Source: Capitella teleta (taxonomy: Eukaryota; Annelida; Polychaeta; Capitellidae). Taken from it: a DNA stretch of 64,000 nucleotides. A program made the position numbers and the translations under genes. The stretch is from NCBI GenBank assembly GCA_000328365.1, contig KB309672.1, positions 38,803 through 102,802 on the forward strand, written 5' to 3'. The notes beneath the pieces were generated by a model, which searched no databases, was not told the origin of the DNA, and saw nothing but the letters and a program-made list of their open reading frames with translations. Shown piece by piece: positions 38,441-49,579 of this stretch; the stretch's first letter is position 1; every line of letters begins with the position of its first letter.

Positions 38441-39118
38441 TCAAGCACTTTATATGTCCTCTACAAGTGAATGTATACAGTACATGATATAGACATACAG
38501 TCATAAAGGTTCATACTAATGGAAATGGTATAAATCATAGATCATTATCATTTTTATCAGCACAGGGATGACTTGTGGGTGCTCTCATTCGGGGGCTTAG
38601 ATGCATGTCGAATACTCAATGGAAGAGCTTTGTCTGCTTCCTAATGGCAAGTAAGGATTTGATCCAGTGCATTAATGTTGATGGCTAAGGAATGATGTGT
38701 TTTGATCTTTCTCACACCTTCTTGATTAAGGAAGATATTTTACTTCGATACAGTTCTTACTAAAAAACTGTATCTTATGTTTAGTTTAATGCCTGGAAAC
38801 CATTCACTTCTTGTTTCATGCTGACACTACGTGCCTAATTTAGACAACACTACTACTGTTTTTTGTTGATTTATTTATTTATTTTTTATTTTATTTTTTT
38901 GCCATGTGTGAAAGTGGCTGAAAGTCATGCACTGCCCCAGAGCATCTTGTTCAATGTACATGTATTCGAGTAACGCCTAAAACAGCCGTGCTGTACTGAT
39001 ATCGCAATTACAAACGTTTGCATGGCCTCACAAGGCTGAACGAAAAGTGTAACACTGATATTGCAAAGGTGACAATAACACATCAGCGTTGATCGAGCGT
39101 TTCACCAAGGCAAGCAAC
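38441..39118. other. Intergenic, no gene seen
   Basis: AT-rich with a T-rich run near 38860-38900. It lies upstream of the acetyltransferase gene, and no clear promoter was identified. Confidence 0.4.
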
Positions 39119-39790
39119 ATGAACAAGGATAGATTCCTTCGATCACTGCGCTTCAGGCAATTTGAACCAGGTGATTCTCCTGTCGTTCATAGCTTTTGTA
39201 ATAAAGTCTCTCTCGTCAACGTGACTTGGCAATTTTGTGAGAAACAGATACTGGATCATTGGTGGACGATTGCTTGCATAGCAAGTGCTCTTCTCTTGTC
39301 AACTGGCGTCAGTTTACCTGTAGCACTTGTGATTAGCTTACTCTGTCCATACCTGCTGATTTGGATATCCTATTGGACTTATTATTACATACTATACCCG
39401 ATACGGTTTCCGGACATGCAGACACCCGAGACCTTCACCGCAAAGTGGGCCTCCCCTGCCAAGGACCGACTGTTCGTGGCGGCATTGGAAGATGGAACAG
39501 TGATTGCCTCTTGTGGATTCACACATCAGAACAATGAAACCTGTGAGCTGACTCGAGTGGCGACAGATGAGCGATACCAACGCAAGGGAGTCGGTCAAGC
39601 ACTCTTGACCTTTGCCCTCCAGCAGAGTGTGTCTCTTGGCTACAAAACCGCTGTTTTGAGTACGAACGGCGTGCAAACTGCTGCGCATCGCATGTACGAG
39701 GCCAAGTGCTTCAAATTGGCTCGACTGCAATCGGTGGATTTTGGATTTCTCACAATACGTCATTACGAATTGGACCTCACAGCAATGTAG
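39119..39790 (+). CDS. NAT8-like membrane N-acetyltransferase (GNAT family)
   Basis: A single uninterrupted frame of 223 aa, close to the usual ~227 aa of NAT8 proteins. The N-terminal part RFRQFEPGDSPVV matches the family start. A double hydrophobic segment (about residues 52-103) should anchor it in the ER membrane. The GNAT core follows: the acetyl-CoA loop is seen as LTRVATDERYQRKGVGQAL (R/Q-x-x-G-x-G/A) around residues 148-166, then TNGVQTAAHRMYEAKCF, typical of motif B. The family transfers acetyl from acetyl-CoA to lysines or to cysteine S-conjugates at the ER; the substrate here is not predictable. I chose the ATG at 39119 because the longer frame only adds a non-ATG start. The gene appears intronless in its coding part. 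Confidence 0.85.
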   Translation: MNKDRFLRSLRFRQFEPGDSPVVHSFCNKVSLVNVTWQFCEKQILDHWWTIACIASALLLSTGVSLPVALVISLLCPYLLIWISYWTYYYILYPIRFPDMQTPETFTAKWASPAKDRLFVAALEDGTVIASCGFTHQNNETCELTRVATDERYQRKGVGQALLTFALQQSVSLGYKTAVLSTNGVQTAAHRMYEAKCFKLARLQSVDFGFLTIRHYELDLTAM

Positions 39791-40695
39791 AAAATTATTG
39801 TTGTTATGTCAAATATTGCATGCGTTTTTAGTTTTTTCTGTCCTTTGTTTTGTCGATGTGCTATCCCAATACCAGAAGTCGATACTATAAAAGTTAAGAT
39901 ATGTCTTAACTTCATTGCTTTAATAACAATTATGAAACCAAAGTGAAAACTTGCTCAAATTAAGGGAGTGGTGTGCACTAATGTTTACTCGTTTTAGTAG
40001 AGGCAAAGTCCATGTACGTCAATAATTTCAATGAATGCCTATTTGATGCAGGAGCGAAATTATGTAATTCATGCGTGTAGATTTGGATGTGATCTTCCTA
40101 TTACATACCAGATGAGACATCGATCGACATATCTATCTATTAAATCTAAGTAACTAGAATGATAGATATTCACTAGAAGACTCTTATAATTATTATTGTG
40201 GCCATGACAACATTAACTTACCATTGAAATGCATGCGAATCGCGATTTGTTTTTATAACAAGAAATTCTTGAACCTTGGCTGATATCATGTTGTAGCGAC
40301 CAACTCAATCGATCGATCATAGACTCAAAGTATTCAGAAGGGTGTGTAATTGTTTAGTTATTATATATAGTTATAACATTGATCCTTGCACAGCAGCTCA
40401 GCATGAAACAGTTTCCCGAGTATAAAACGAAAACGTAATACGCGGTTATATATATAAAAATGTTATAAAATTACTACTTAATGGTATGTGGCCAAAACAT
40501 ACTAATTTGGTGAATACTGGGACTAACAGATATCCAAACAACCAACTCCTTGACCTTTCACCTGGGCCTAGTTGGATGCAAAGATTGTCAAAGCACTCAA
40601 TAATTATGTATGATTGATAATCTGCCTGGTGAATAAACACCTCACTCGGCCATTCTTTTTTTCTGGTGTGCGTACTGCGAAAACCTTCAACGATC
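39791..40695. other. Intergenic, candidate promoter of the Ig gene
   Basis: No coding sequence. TATAAAAC at 40421 and TATATATATAAAAA near 40447 are possible TATA elements upstream of the Ig-domain gene, but neither is decisive. Confidence 0.35.
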
Positions 40696-41616
40696 ATGGA
40701 TATTAAACTGGAAATGTGTGTTTTGCTTGCTGCCAGTGCTCTTACCTATGGTCAGAACAGAGGTTTGTGGCTCACCAAAACAGAGTTCCAGAAATATTGT
40801 AGAAGTTGTTTGCAGATCCTCCAGGTGGAAGCACAATTGAGGGGAATTCCTCTGTTATTGAGGGTTCCGAGATCACACTCGCGTGTATAGCCGACTATCT
40901 TGGTGATCCAGAAGGGAAATTCTATTGGAATTCCCCAAGCGGAGCCACTCGTGTTGGAAGAACGCTTCTCATACGCAATGCCACAGTGGATTCTGACGAC
41001 GGAGAATACCAATGCTTCGTTGAAAACTTTGCCAAGGGAGAATTTGGCAACCATACACTAACCGTCAATGGTACTTTCAGTGTAGTTACTGTTTGTGTTG
41101 CACAATTAAAGCATGCATTTCCAAATAGCTGTTCCTCGAGTTGAACGCAATCCCCCAGCAGAAAAGACCATTCTCAACACTGATGATTCATTCTCGGTGA
41201 GCTGTGCATTCAGAGCAAGACCAGTTGCCATGGTTGCGTGGAGAAGAGAGGATGGCAAATTGATGCCATCGACGGTATTCAATACGCCATCAACAGAAAC
41301 ATCACTCGGAAAAAGCACAGTACAACCATTAAATCAATGCATGAAATAAATGACGTCATAGCTATATTAAGTATATTTATAGATCACAACTGCGACACTA
41401 CGCTGGTCAGGAGTTGATACAGACGTGCGANAGTTACACGGTGGGAAGATGTTCTGTGAGGCAGATAACCGCCTTGTAGGCCGTCCCGTGCAGTCCTTGA
41501 CTATGGATCTCAGAGTTACAACTGAATTAAAATCGTTTCTTGCTGAGTTCCTTGCTATTGTGGTCGTCAGTGTGGTACTGCTAGCTATCATCTGCGCTGC
41601 TGCAATAACTATATAC
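40696..41616 (+). CDS. Two-Ig-domain type I membrane protein (3' part lost in gap)
   Basis: Exons 40696-40762, 40816-41070, 41129-41319 and 41383-41616 join in phase and encode at least 249 aa. A signal peptide (MCVLLAASALTYG) is followed by Ig domain 1 with both cysteines, the core Trp and the DDGEYQC motif. Ig domain 2 (VSCAFRA...MVAWRRED...MFCEADN) is split by a phase-0 intron. A short stalk leads to a 20-plus-residue hydrophobic segment, AEFLAIVVVSVVLLAIICAA. This is the layout of a cell-adhesion or receptor protein; the ligand is unknown. The cytoplasmic part would lie in the assembly gap that starts directly after the membrane segment. One base in exon 4 is undetermined. N-glycosylation sequons NAT and NHT are present in domain 1. 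Confidence 0.8.
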
Positions 41617-42214
41617 NNNNNNNNNNNNNNNNNNNNNNNNNNNNNNNNNNNNNNNNNNNNNNNNNNNNNNNNNNNNNNNNNNNNNNNNNNNNNNNNNNNN
41701 NNNNNNNNNNNNNNNNNNNNNNNNNNNNNNNNNNNNNNNNNNNNNNNNNNNNNNNNNNNNNNNNNNNNNNNNNNNNNNNNNNNNNNNNNNNNNNNNNNNN
41801 NNNNNNNNNNNNNNNNNNNNNNNNNNNNNNNNNNNNNNNNNNNNNNNNNNNNNNNNNNNNNNNNNNNNNNNNNNNNNNNNNNNNNNNNNNNNNNNNNNNN
41901 NNNNNNNNNNNNNNNNNNNNNNNNNNNNNNNNNNNNNNNNNNNNNNNNNNNNNNNNNNNNNNNNNNNNNNNNNNNNNNNNNNNNNNNNNNNNNNNNNNNN
42001 NNNNNNNNNNNNNNNNNNNNNNNNNNNNNNNNNNNNNNNNNNNNNNNNNNNNNNNNNNNNNNNNNNNNNNNNNNNNNNNNNNNNNNNNNNNNNNNNNNNN
42101 NNNNNNNNNNNNNNNNNNNNNNNNNNNNNNNNNNNNNNNNNNNNNNNNNNNNNNNNNNNNNNNNNNNNNNNNNNNNNNNNNNNNNNNNNNNNNNNNNNNN
42201 NNNNNNNNNNNNNN
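41617..42214. other. Assembly gap (Ns)
   Basis: A run of undetermined bases, immediately followed by a long (GAA)n array that probably caused the break. It removes the end of the Ig-domain gene. Confidence 1.
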
Positions 42215-42389
42215 GAGAAGAAGAAGAAGAAGAAGAAGAAGAAGAAGAAGAAGAAGAAGAAGAAGAAGAAGAAGAAGAAGAAGAAGAAGAAGAAGAAGAA
42301 GAAGAAGAAGAAGAAGAAGAAGAAGAAGAAGAAGAAGAAGAAGAAGAAGAAGAAGAAGAAGAAGAAGAAGAAGAAGAAGAAGAAGAAGA
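42215..42389 (+). repeat. (GAA)n microsatellite
   Basis: About 58 uninterrupted GAA units next to the gap. The long Glu-only reading frame through it is an artefact of the repeat. Confidence 0.98.
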
Positions 42390-44056
42390 TTATTGCTGCA
42401 TTTATATTAATTATAAGATACAGATGGGTGGTTTATTGTTATTATTTGCATTTGTCTTGTGACTGCAATCACTGCGTGGTATTTATTTATTTATTTTTTT
42501 TTTTTTATTATTTAACTTCTGGATGGCGTGTGTATTCGCTTTCGTCTCAAGTTTCTCTTTTGTTTTCTGTGCATGAATTAATCAGTCTTGTACTCCAATT
42601 AAAACATTCAAAATATTTGCAGTGATTATATAGTATCCACTGCCGATATAAACGTACATTTGTATACGGAATAAAAACTCCAATGCGGCAAACGTTTCCA
42701 AAAGCTTTGCGCTTTATCCTTACAAGTGCCTTCATGACGTAGCTTTTTTTCTTCTCCGGGTGCTGTCCTTCAAGCACCTCAATTACTTGAGCTACTTAAA
42801 GTATTCACTGGTTCCCTGGTCATATATATAATGACACAGGCACACACCGATGACAGGTGGTAACTCATTGGCTGCTATTTATAGTAACATTTAGTCAACT
42901 GGTCGTATTCAGCAATTAATTTTCATTCGCCTCGACTTGTGCGCCATATTGGGAATTCCGAGTGACGTCATGTGAAGTCGAGTGAAATGAATGTACCAAA
43001 ATAGGGGTGAGTTTTCATCGGTGTGTGCCGGTGCTTCTTTTCAGTAGCGCCGGAGACGAATGAACTTTAAGTGGTGGTGCGTTATGATATCCCCTATAAG
43101 TGGCGTTTATAATTTTTTTAAACAAAACATTAAGCAAACAAAACGAAAATTACATTGGCTGATAAGCAGCCACCTGTCTGCGAGGAAAACTTGGTTTTAC
43201 AATCTGTTTGCGCTTCGCATTTGCTTTTGGTCGTTTTGGTGGAAGCATTAAAACCTACGAAGCGTTAAGGATGACGGTGGCAACTGCGTCTTATCGCAGT
43301 TCATGTAAACATTATTAAGCAATGCATTATACAAGACCCACAGGGGTGGATTACGTGAAATTGAAGAATATGGCCAATTTTAGGTGACAACAGGTTGAGC
43401 TCAGATGCGTACAAAAATGCCTCGATTTAGGCTCCATTTAATTCTGATCGTTGTATGGGTTAAGAGAATGAGAGAGAAGCCATTTCCCTGTGAGCGGATT
43501 AAGAGTTGTCTTGCAAATTGTGTGGTTTTCTTTACAGAAATTTATAAATACTAGTATTTTCTTTCCTTGAAATTCTTGTCTTGGTTTTTGGCACAAGCGA
43601 CACACAATAAGTGTATGTAAAATCATTTTGAAGAATTAAATGAACATGAAGAAGAAAAACACAGATTAATGCGTTCATGTGAACAAGGTTTTTGTTTGTA
43701 TAAATTCATAAAAATGAAAGATGCTTTGAGTAAATCTACTTAACTTGGCGACAGTTAGTCTGTTGGCGTAAAGGTTTGCATTTGTGCCTTTCAGCAAAAT
43801 GATGATTATTGGTGTTTGAGTCGTCATTAAATTTCTATCATTAGCTAAAAGGAAGAATGAGATCAATGACAGATATCGGTAAGAGGGTAATTGTATCATT
43901 TATACAATATGTGATATTGCATATAAAACGAGCATCAATGTCCCGCCAACGTTAGCCATCCGGGGCCTCCAGTGCAATCAGCTAGTTGCGAATCAGCGCC
44001 GGCACCAGCATGATTGCGCCAATACACTATAATTTTGACTTTCTTTTAACATTTTG

Positions 44057-44088
<32 letters not shown>

Positions 44089-46090
44089 CTTCGCTCTCTT
44101 TGCTTGTGTATATGGACAGAGTTTACATCTAAAATAGAATAGAGAATCGAATAGAGGTTTATTTCTGTGGTTGTAGACGGCATTAAGTCTCACCGTGAAT
44201 GATTCATCAGATATAAATAATTAATTTGAGACGCAAACAAGGTGAACGGTTTGCATGCAATCAAGTCTCATATTAACTAGTGATTGGTGAAGCTTCGGCT
44301 TCGGACTTCAGACTTCTACGAATATTGGCTAATCTCCGAAGCTTCGGCTTGGAATGGAAAAAGTTCAACGAATCCGAATAAATTTTCTTTTGTATTAATT
44401 AGAGTCTCTAGGTCACTCTGTTTATATCATCGAGTCCAATATAAATTTCGTTGAACTTATTGGCTTTAAAAAGGCAGGGCAGAGACGCACATGGCTGAAC
44501 TTGACCAATAATGTGGCAGCTGTTATTAATTGGTCATTTGCTTGAAAGGAGCATTACTTGATTGAGCTCACTAGCCTATTTATAATGAAGGTACTAGTAT
44601 TTATGCAATGGAGTGATTATATATTCGGCTCTGTATTCGGCTTCGACCAATATCGACTACTTGAAGCTTCGGCTTCGAATATTCGGCCAAATTCAATATT
44701 TGCCCATCTCTATTATTAACCTATTGTTACGTCAGTTGTTTTGGTCGCAGTAACCCTCATCCTACAGGCGGGCTACTAGCAGTGTAGGTTATCTTGACCA
44801 ATCGCATGCCTATAAATATCATACATTTGTAAATATCGTAAAAGTTACAAACTATAAATGTAAGAATTCGTTCGTGTAATAATAATAAAAGTGACACAAT
44901 AACAATTATTGATTCAAATAACAGTTCAAAATGAACGTTCTCACTAACACCCTCACAATCCCTCCCTTCTTCGGGCCTCTTCTAAGTGCATCAAGGAAAC
45001 TAGAATGAATAATGATTATGAGATGATAATATGCATGATTATTTGCAATTTTCAATCGTCATATCCGCAATATGACGCTCAGAGCCTTAATGATCCTCTA
45101 AATCATCCCATTTGTCGCACGTAATGTATTTTTATTATTCCACACATCTAATGGTAAAATATGTATATTTTTACGCCCATGAAAATAATTTGAGGACAAT
45201 CATTTCCAGATTATCCTAAGTAATTGAATATTCAGACCGGAATAAATCGCCACTTTAATACTTAGTGGCCCATGGAAATATATCTATTATCCACCAAGCG
45301 TCTCTCGGCGTCTCACGGAAGCATAGGACATTGTACTATCGACTTATTTGTGTGGCTTTTGTAACTGTACAATTGCGCATGCTTGGGTGTCAATGGAATG
45401 ATTTGTCCCTCATTTAGACGGGGCGCAACATTACCATTCCAAACCGAAGTAGCTTTGCTTGATGACGCTTGGTGCCTTATACATGTACCCAAAGAAACCA
45501 TCTTCATCAATTTTGTAACCTGAAATTCCAGTCATTCACAATTCTTTCAAATTAATTCAGCTTTGTTTCGGGGTGCTGCTTCATGAACAGTAAGACATCC
45601 AGCAATCTCCTCAATGTCGCGGTGGACTGTGATGTCTCTCAAAGAGATGACATTTTGTGATATCACATACATAGAGCTGAAGTTAAACAAAAAAGGCGGG
45701 GAGCAACAAATAAATGATGCCTCATCCACATTAAAATTATATAATACAAAAATAATATACTCACACACACACCCTCGCAAAAATAAAGAAAAACCTCCGA
45801 GTAATTGTCATGTCGACAGCATAGTCTGCGTCGTCTTGTCGGCAGAATTGGCAACGAGTCATTGAGCATTCTCTGGGGCGGAGTGAACTTAATCAACGAT
45901 CTGTTGCCACCACCCTCTCCCTGTAGCTGACACCCTCATTACAGGTCTCAGTGGGGTGCCAAGCTTCCCAACTCTGTGTCCATGGAGGGTTGAGCATGCA
46001 AAGCAGAGGGGCTGGGGTTCGCAACCCCTTCCCCCGCCTCCGCCCTGTCGTCATTAAGCCAGCAACTCGGAGAATTCGCAATAAACACAC
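42390..46090. other. Intergenic, upstream of NPF
   Basis: No gene supported. It contains the second hAT-type MITE (44278-44712), a (CT)n microsatellite (44061-44088) and a GC-richer stretch at about 45900-46060 just before the NPF promoter, with the hairpin GGGGTTCGCAACCCC near 46013. Confidence 0.45.
44278..44712 (-). mobile_element. hAT-type MITE copy 2 (435 bp)
   Basis: Read on the minus strand it starts TAGAGATGGGCAAATATTG. Its other end reads TAGTGATTGGTGAAGC on the plus strand, giving similar imperfect terminal inverted repeats. It is flanked by 8-bp target duplications ATATTAAC / TTATTAAC (7 of 8 identical). The interior shares the TTCGAA/GAAGCCGAAGCTTC motif with copy 1 at 31799-32264. 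It has no coding capacity. Confidence 0.85.
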
Positions 46091-46093
46091 ACA

Positions 46094-46155
46094 TATATAG
46101 CTGGCGGAATTTTTCCTGAGTGTCCATACCTTCGGAGGATACAGTGAGAACTGAG
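46094..46155 (+). promoter_or_regulatory. TATA promoter and untranslated exon 1 of NPF
   Basis: TATATA (46094-46099, in CACATATATAGC) lies about 55 bases before the donor CTGAG|GTAAGT. The untranslated exon (about 46124-46155) would splice to the acceptor ATTTTTCAG at 47963. NPY-family genes in vertebrates likewise begin with a non-coding exon, which supports the assignment. Confidence 0.65.
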
Positions 46156-46329
46156 GTAAGTGCCTAGTTTTTTTATTTTGCTCAGAGTGTGAGTTTTAGA
46201 TACTTAAGTCTTCTTATATTTATTGTGAGTTTTGAGGTTAGGCTTTAGTTTCGAGCTTTTTCAGCTTTTATCAATTTTTTTTATTATTATCCTGGTTGAT
46301 AACCGTATAGTTCTTGTTGGAAACTTATA

Positions 46330-47288
46330 CAGTAGTACCTGCGAATAACGAACAGTGCTGCATCCAAGAAAAAGTGTTGGTAGTTCGGGGGTGTTCGTTA
46401 GTCAAGGTTAGGTAAAATTAGGTCACTATGGTAACTCATGCTAGCTTTGCATCAATTCAGCAATCAACAATAACAGCAATGAAGTATAATGTTTATTCAT
46501 AGTTTATTGAATCATTTATCTTTCAATAAAATCTGTAATAAATTAATCTCCATCGATGGAGCTGTAACTCTCTTTGAAACGCGAGTCGCCTCCGAGCGTG
46601 AGACTCCGCCGCCAAGCCAGCGCTCGCGAGTCGGTATGCACCTCGAGGGAACTTGCCTCTGCTTGCTGCATTAACTTTTAGCGCCGTCGAGGGAACACGT
46701 GCTTACTTCAAAATATTATCTCAACGACGATTGGCTGATTTGACAGGTTAAAGTTATAAGTCCTGCCCTTTGATCCGCTAAAATTGACTTCACCCAGTTT
46801 GTTTTTTTCAGTTTTCTGCTGTGTAAGCATAATTATTACCGCAATTTATTCTCGTATGAAGTGCAAAATAACATACATATCAGCCTTAATCATTTTATAT
46901 ACCTTACAAGCCTTTAAAAACCACCGTTCAGGTGTTATAAGCGCCGCGCACAGGGCCGTCTCAGCGGAATTCTAGCGAACAGGCACACAACAACATCTCG
47001 CATGTATAATTACAGCAACCTATAATTATACCCGCTAAACATCGTAGAACATCGTTAAAATGTGCTGTGTGGATTTGCCATAAGATTTTATTAATTTTTA
47101 ATTGAAAAAAATGTAAAATTAAAATAGAATATTTCTGAGGAGGGTGTTCGTTGTTCGCGTTTCGGGGTGTTCGCTGCTCAGGAGTGATTTCCTATTGGTT
47201 AACATGGGAGTGAGTTGCGTCCAAAGAAAATCGTTCGTTAGAGAGGACTGCTCGCTAGAGGTGTGTTCGTTAGTCGCAGGTACTACTG
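46330..47288. mobile_element. pogo/Tigger-type non-autonomous element (959 bp) in NPF intron 1
   Basis: Terminal inverted repeats of about 26 bases: the left end starts CAGTAGTACCTGCGAATAAC, and the right end is its near-perfect complement (GTTAGTCGCAGGTACTACTG). They are flanked by TA on both sides (46328-46329, 47289-47290), the target site of Tc1/mariner/pogo elements. No transposase frame is seen. Internal GTTCGTTAGTC-like motifs echo the ends. A related element lies at 58631-59290. Confidence 0.8.
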
Positions 47289-47993
47289 TATACTGTGTGC
47301 TAGCCTTGCGCTTTGGAAATACTCAATGTGACTTTGACTCTGAGCATTTTGAACGTTTTAATTCTACAATAAGACGATTCGATGAAGATATGGCAAACGA
47401 CATGCAAGCGTTTTCGGAAGACCACAGACGTTACTCAAAAGTTCAAAACAGTCTTGTACTCACAGAATGGTCAAAGTCAATCGTTCGGCTATTTTTGTGC
47501 AACAATCCATGCACATCAATCAAAAACTCCGACCTTAGCCAGATCCATTCCAGACGATAATGGACAACATACTTAATTATTTGCATAATTTAATTTGATT
47601 CGTCGTAGTCCAAAAAGCTCAATCCTTATGCGCAGGCAATAGAGTAATATAATTATTCTCAATTGACATCGTTGCTCACTCCACGACAGCACATTGATAT
47701 TTCGAAATTGAATCGTAGTTTTGCGGAAATTTCAATGCGTTTCGCGGTGTGATAATCATAATAAAATTCATCATACCTTGTGATCATTTAGTTGTAACCG
47801 CATGGATGTTAAGAATCCGTGATCCAATATCAGAGCGGAACGGGCGGTTCGTAAATCATCCAACTCTCCACGCGGTACTGTGCGTGCTTCCCTGCCAATT
47901 ACGTCAGATATCCATAGATTAGTGCAGACATAAGTATTACATAATATTGTTTGTATTTTTCAGAACACTACAATAAAGAAAGAAACAGACGAG

Positions 47994-49477
47994 ATGGACG
48001 CTAAACTGTTACTGAAGGCCATGTTCGTTCTCGCCTCCTGTCTCTTGCTCCTCCTGCCCACCTCCTGCTCACAAGACATGCACGGGATGCCAGTTCGACC
48101 AAAAGTCTTCCGCAATGCCGATGAACTAAGAATGTACCTCAAGGCGCTCAATGAATATTTTGCAATCGTCGGTAGACCGAGGTATGTACGCTTCTTATAG
48201 TGCTTGCTGAGGAAATCGATTTCACAAGTGAAAATCAGAAATATATTTGATATTGTAGCGCTTAACTTGTGTCATAATTACTTGATTGGTGCTATCCTAA
48301 TAGCATTAGCTTCCCTATTCAAAATATAATCAAGTGAACCATTCATAATTTACCTGAATACTAAATAACCTGTACTCAACATAATTATACCCCAACATAC
48401 CTGAGATACACATAAAACAAAACCTTTATAGCGAGCACGCAGCTCTCACTCGTGCCAAAAGCTTTATCGTACCCGCAATTAATTACTGATTCTGGCGAGA
48501 CCTCTCGTGTCATCAGACATTGTTACAGGATTCGATGTAACATTATGTCTAGTGATTGAATAACATATCTCCATTTTCTGTTTTCTGTGTTTTGCAGATT
48601 TGGCAAGAGATCGTCGCCATCGGAGAACCCGGCTTTCGGTGAGGTAGATGTTGATGGTGAGGTGCTCAGGAGTAACATTAAAAACAAACACAACATCAGC
48701 TCAACAAACTCATATCCCTAATCTCCTCATAGGATATATAATTATTGTTACGAACGTATTCTTAAATGATGTAGCAATAAGAGTTATATGATATGTTTGT
48801 TGCTAAGCAACTGGACAATCAAAGCCAAGACTAGGATTTAATGGAGGCCAAAGGTGATGAGATATCTAAATGTCTTCCCAGAATGCAAAGGAATACAGGA
48901 GGGATTTCCTTGCGGGAATTGTGGTGGGTACAAGCAGCAGTGATGTGTTATGGTGCTACCTGTTGGTTGAATAAAGAATGGTAAATAAAGAAAATAAAGA
49001 AAAGTAAATGCAAATCACAGTGATCAAGCCGTATTTATTTATCAGAGAAAAAATAACAACACGAACTAATAAAATCGCTCTGTAATCAATATTATAGTCG
49101 GCAGCCCTTTATTATGTGAGCTATTTGGTGATCACATGGGTTTTTAATTCCAGTGCTCTAATTGGATTCAGATGATAACCCTCACTAAATGGTCCATACA
49201 AATATGTGCTTCTTGTACATACGACCTTTTGAGTTGCTTTTTACGTCTCAGATAGACAGATAAGGGATATTCTACCTTGAAGATCGGCTTTGGAAAATAG
49301 GACCCAGTCCTCATTGCATATCATGCCCTGAAAATTGAATACAAAATAATGATTCTATGAATTGATGATTGAAATTGTTGTTATTAGTTACCTCTTTTAA
49401 TTGCTATGTCTTCTTTAGGAAATGGACGAGTGAATGATGATGAATTCGACCAATTCGCCTATGGATACCGGAAGTGA
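47994..49477 (+). CDS. NPF: Neuropeptide F (NPY/NPF family) precursor
   Basis: Coding exons 47994-48181, 48598-48656 and 49419-49477, after an untranslated exon near 46124-46155, give 101 aa. Residues 1-26 form a signal peptide ending PTSCS. The mature peptide is 38 residues, starting QDMHGMPVRP, with the family core LRMYLKALNEYFAIVGRPRF, then GKR for amidation and cleavage. A C-terminal peptide follows, ending FAYGYRK. The first coding intron falls inside the Arg codon of RPRF (CCG AG|A TTT), the hallmark of NPY/NPF genes; a further intron near the end of the C-flanking peptide also matches the four-exon NPY plan. The RPRFamide ending is the protostome NPF form. The peptide is a brain-gut hormone acting through NPY/NPF receptors. 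A polyadenylation signal AATAAA is at 49566. Intron 1 contains a pogo-type element. Confidence 0.95.
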
Positions 49478-49579
49478 TGTCTCGAGAAACATCGAAACTG
49501 CTGAATCAAGACTTTGTATTTTCTTCCTTTTTTGTAACATGCAAGGGTCAAATATCATCCTCTGAAATAAAATCAACTA

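Noticed and set aside
41617-42462. Long frame of X and Glu residues across the gap
   Set aside because: Produced by Ns and a (GAA)n microsatellite, not a protein.
47144-47560. 138-aa open frame in NPF intron 1
   Set aside because: Runs across the end of the pogo-type element, with no domain and no splice support.
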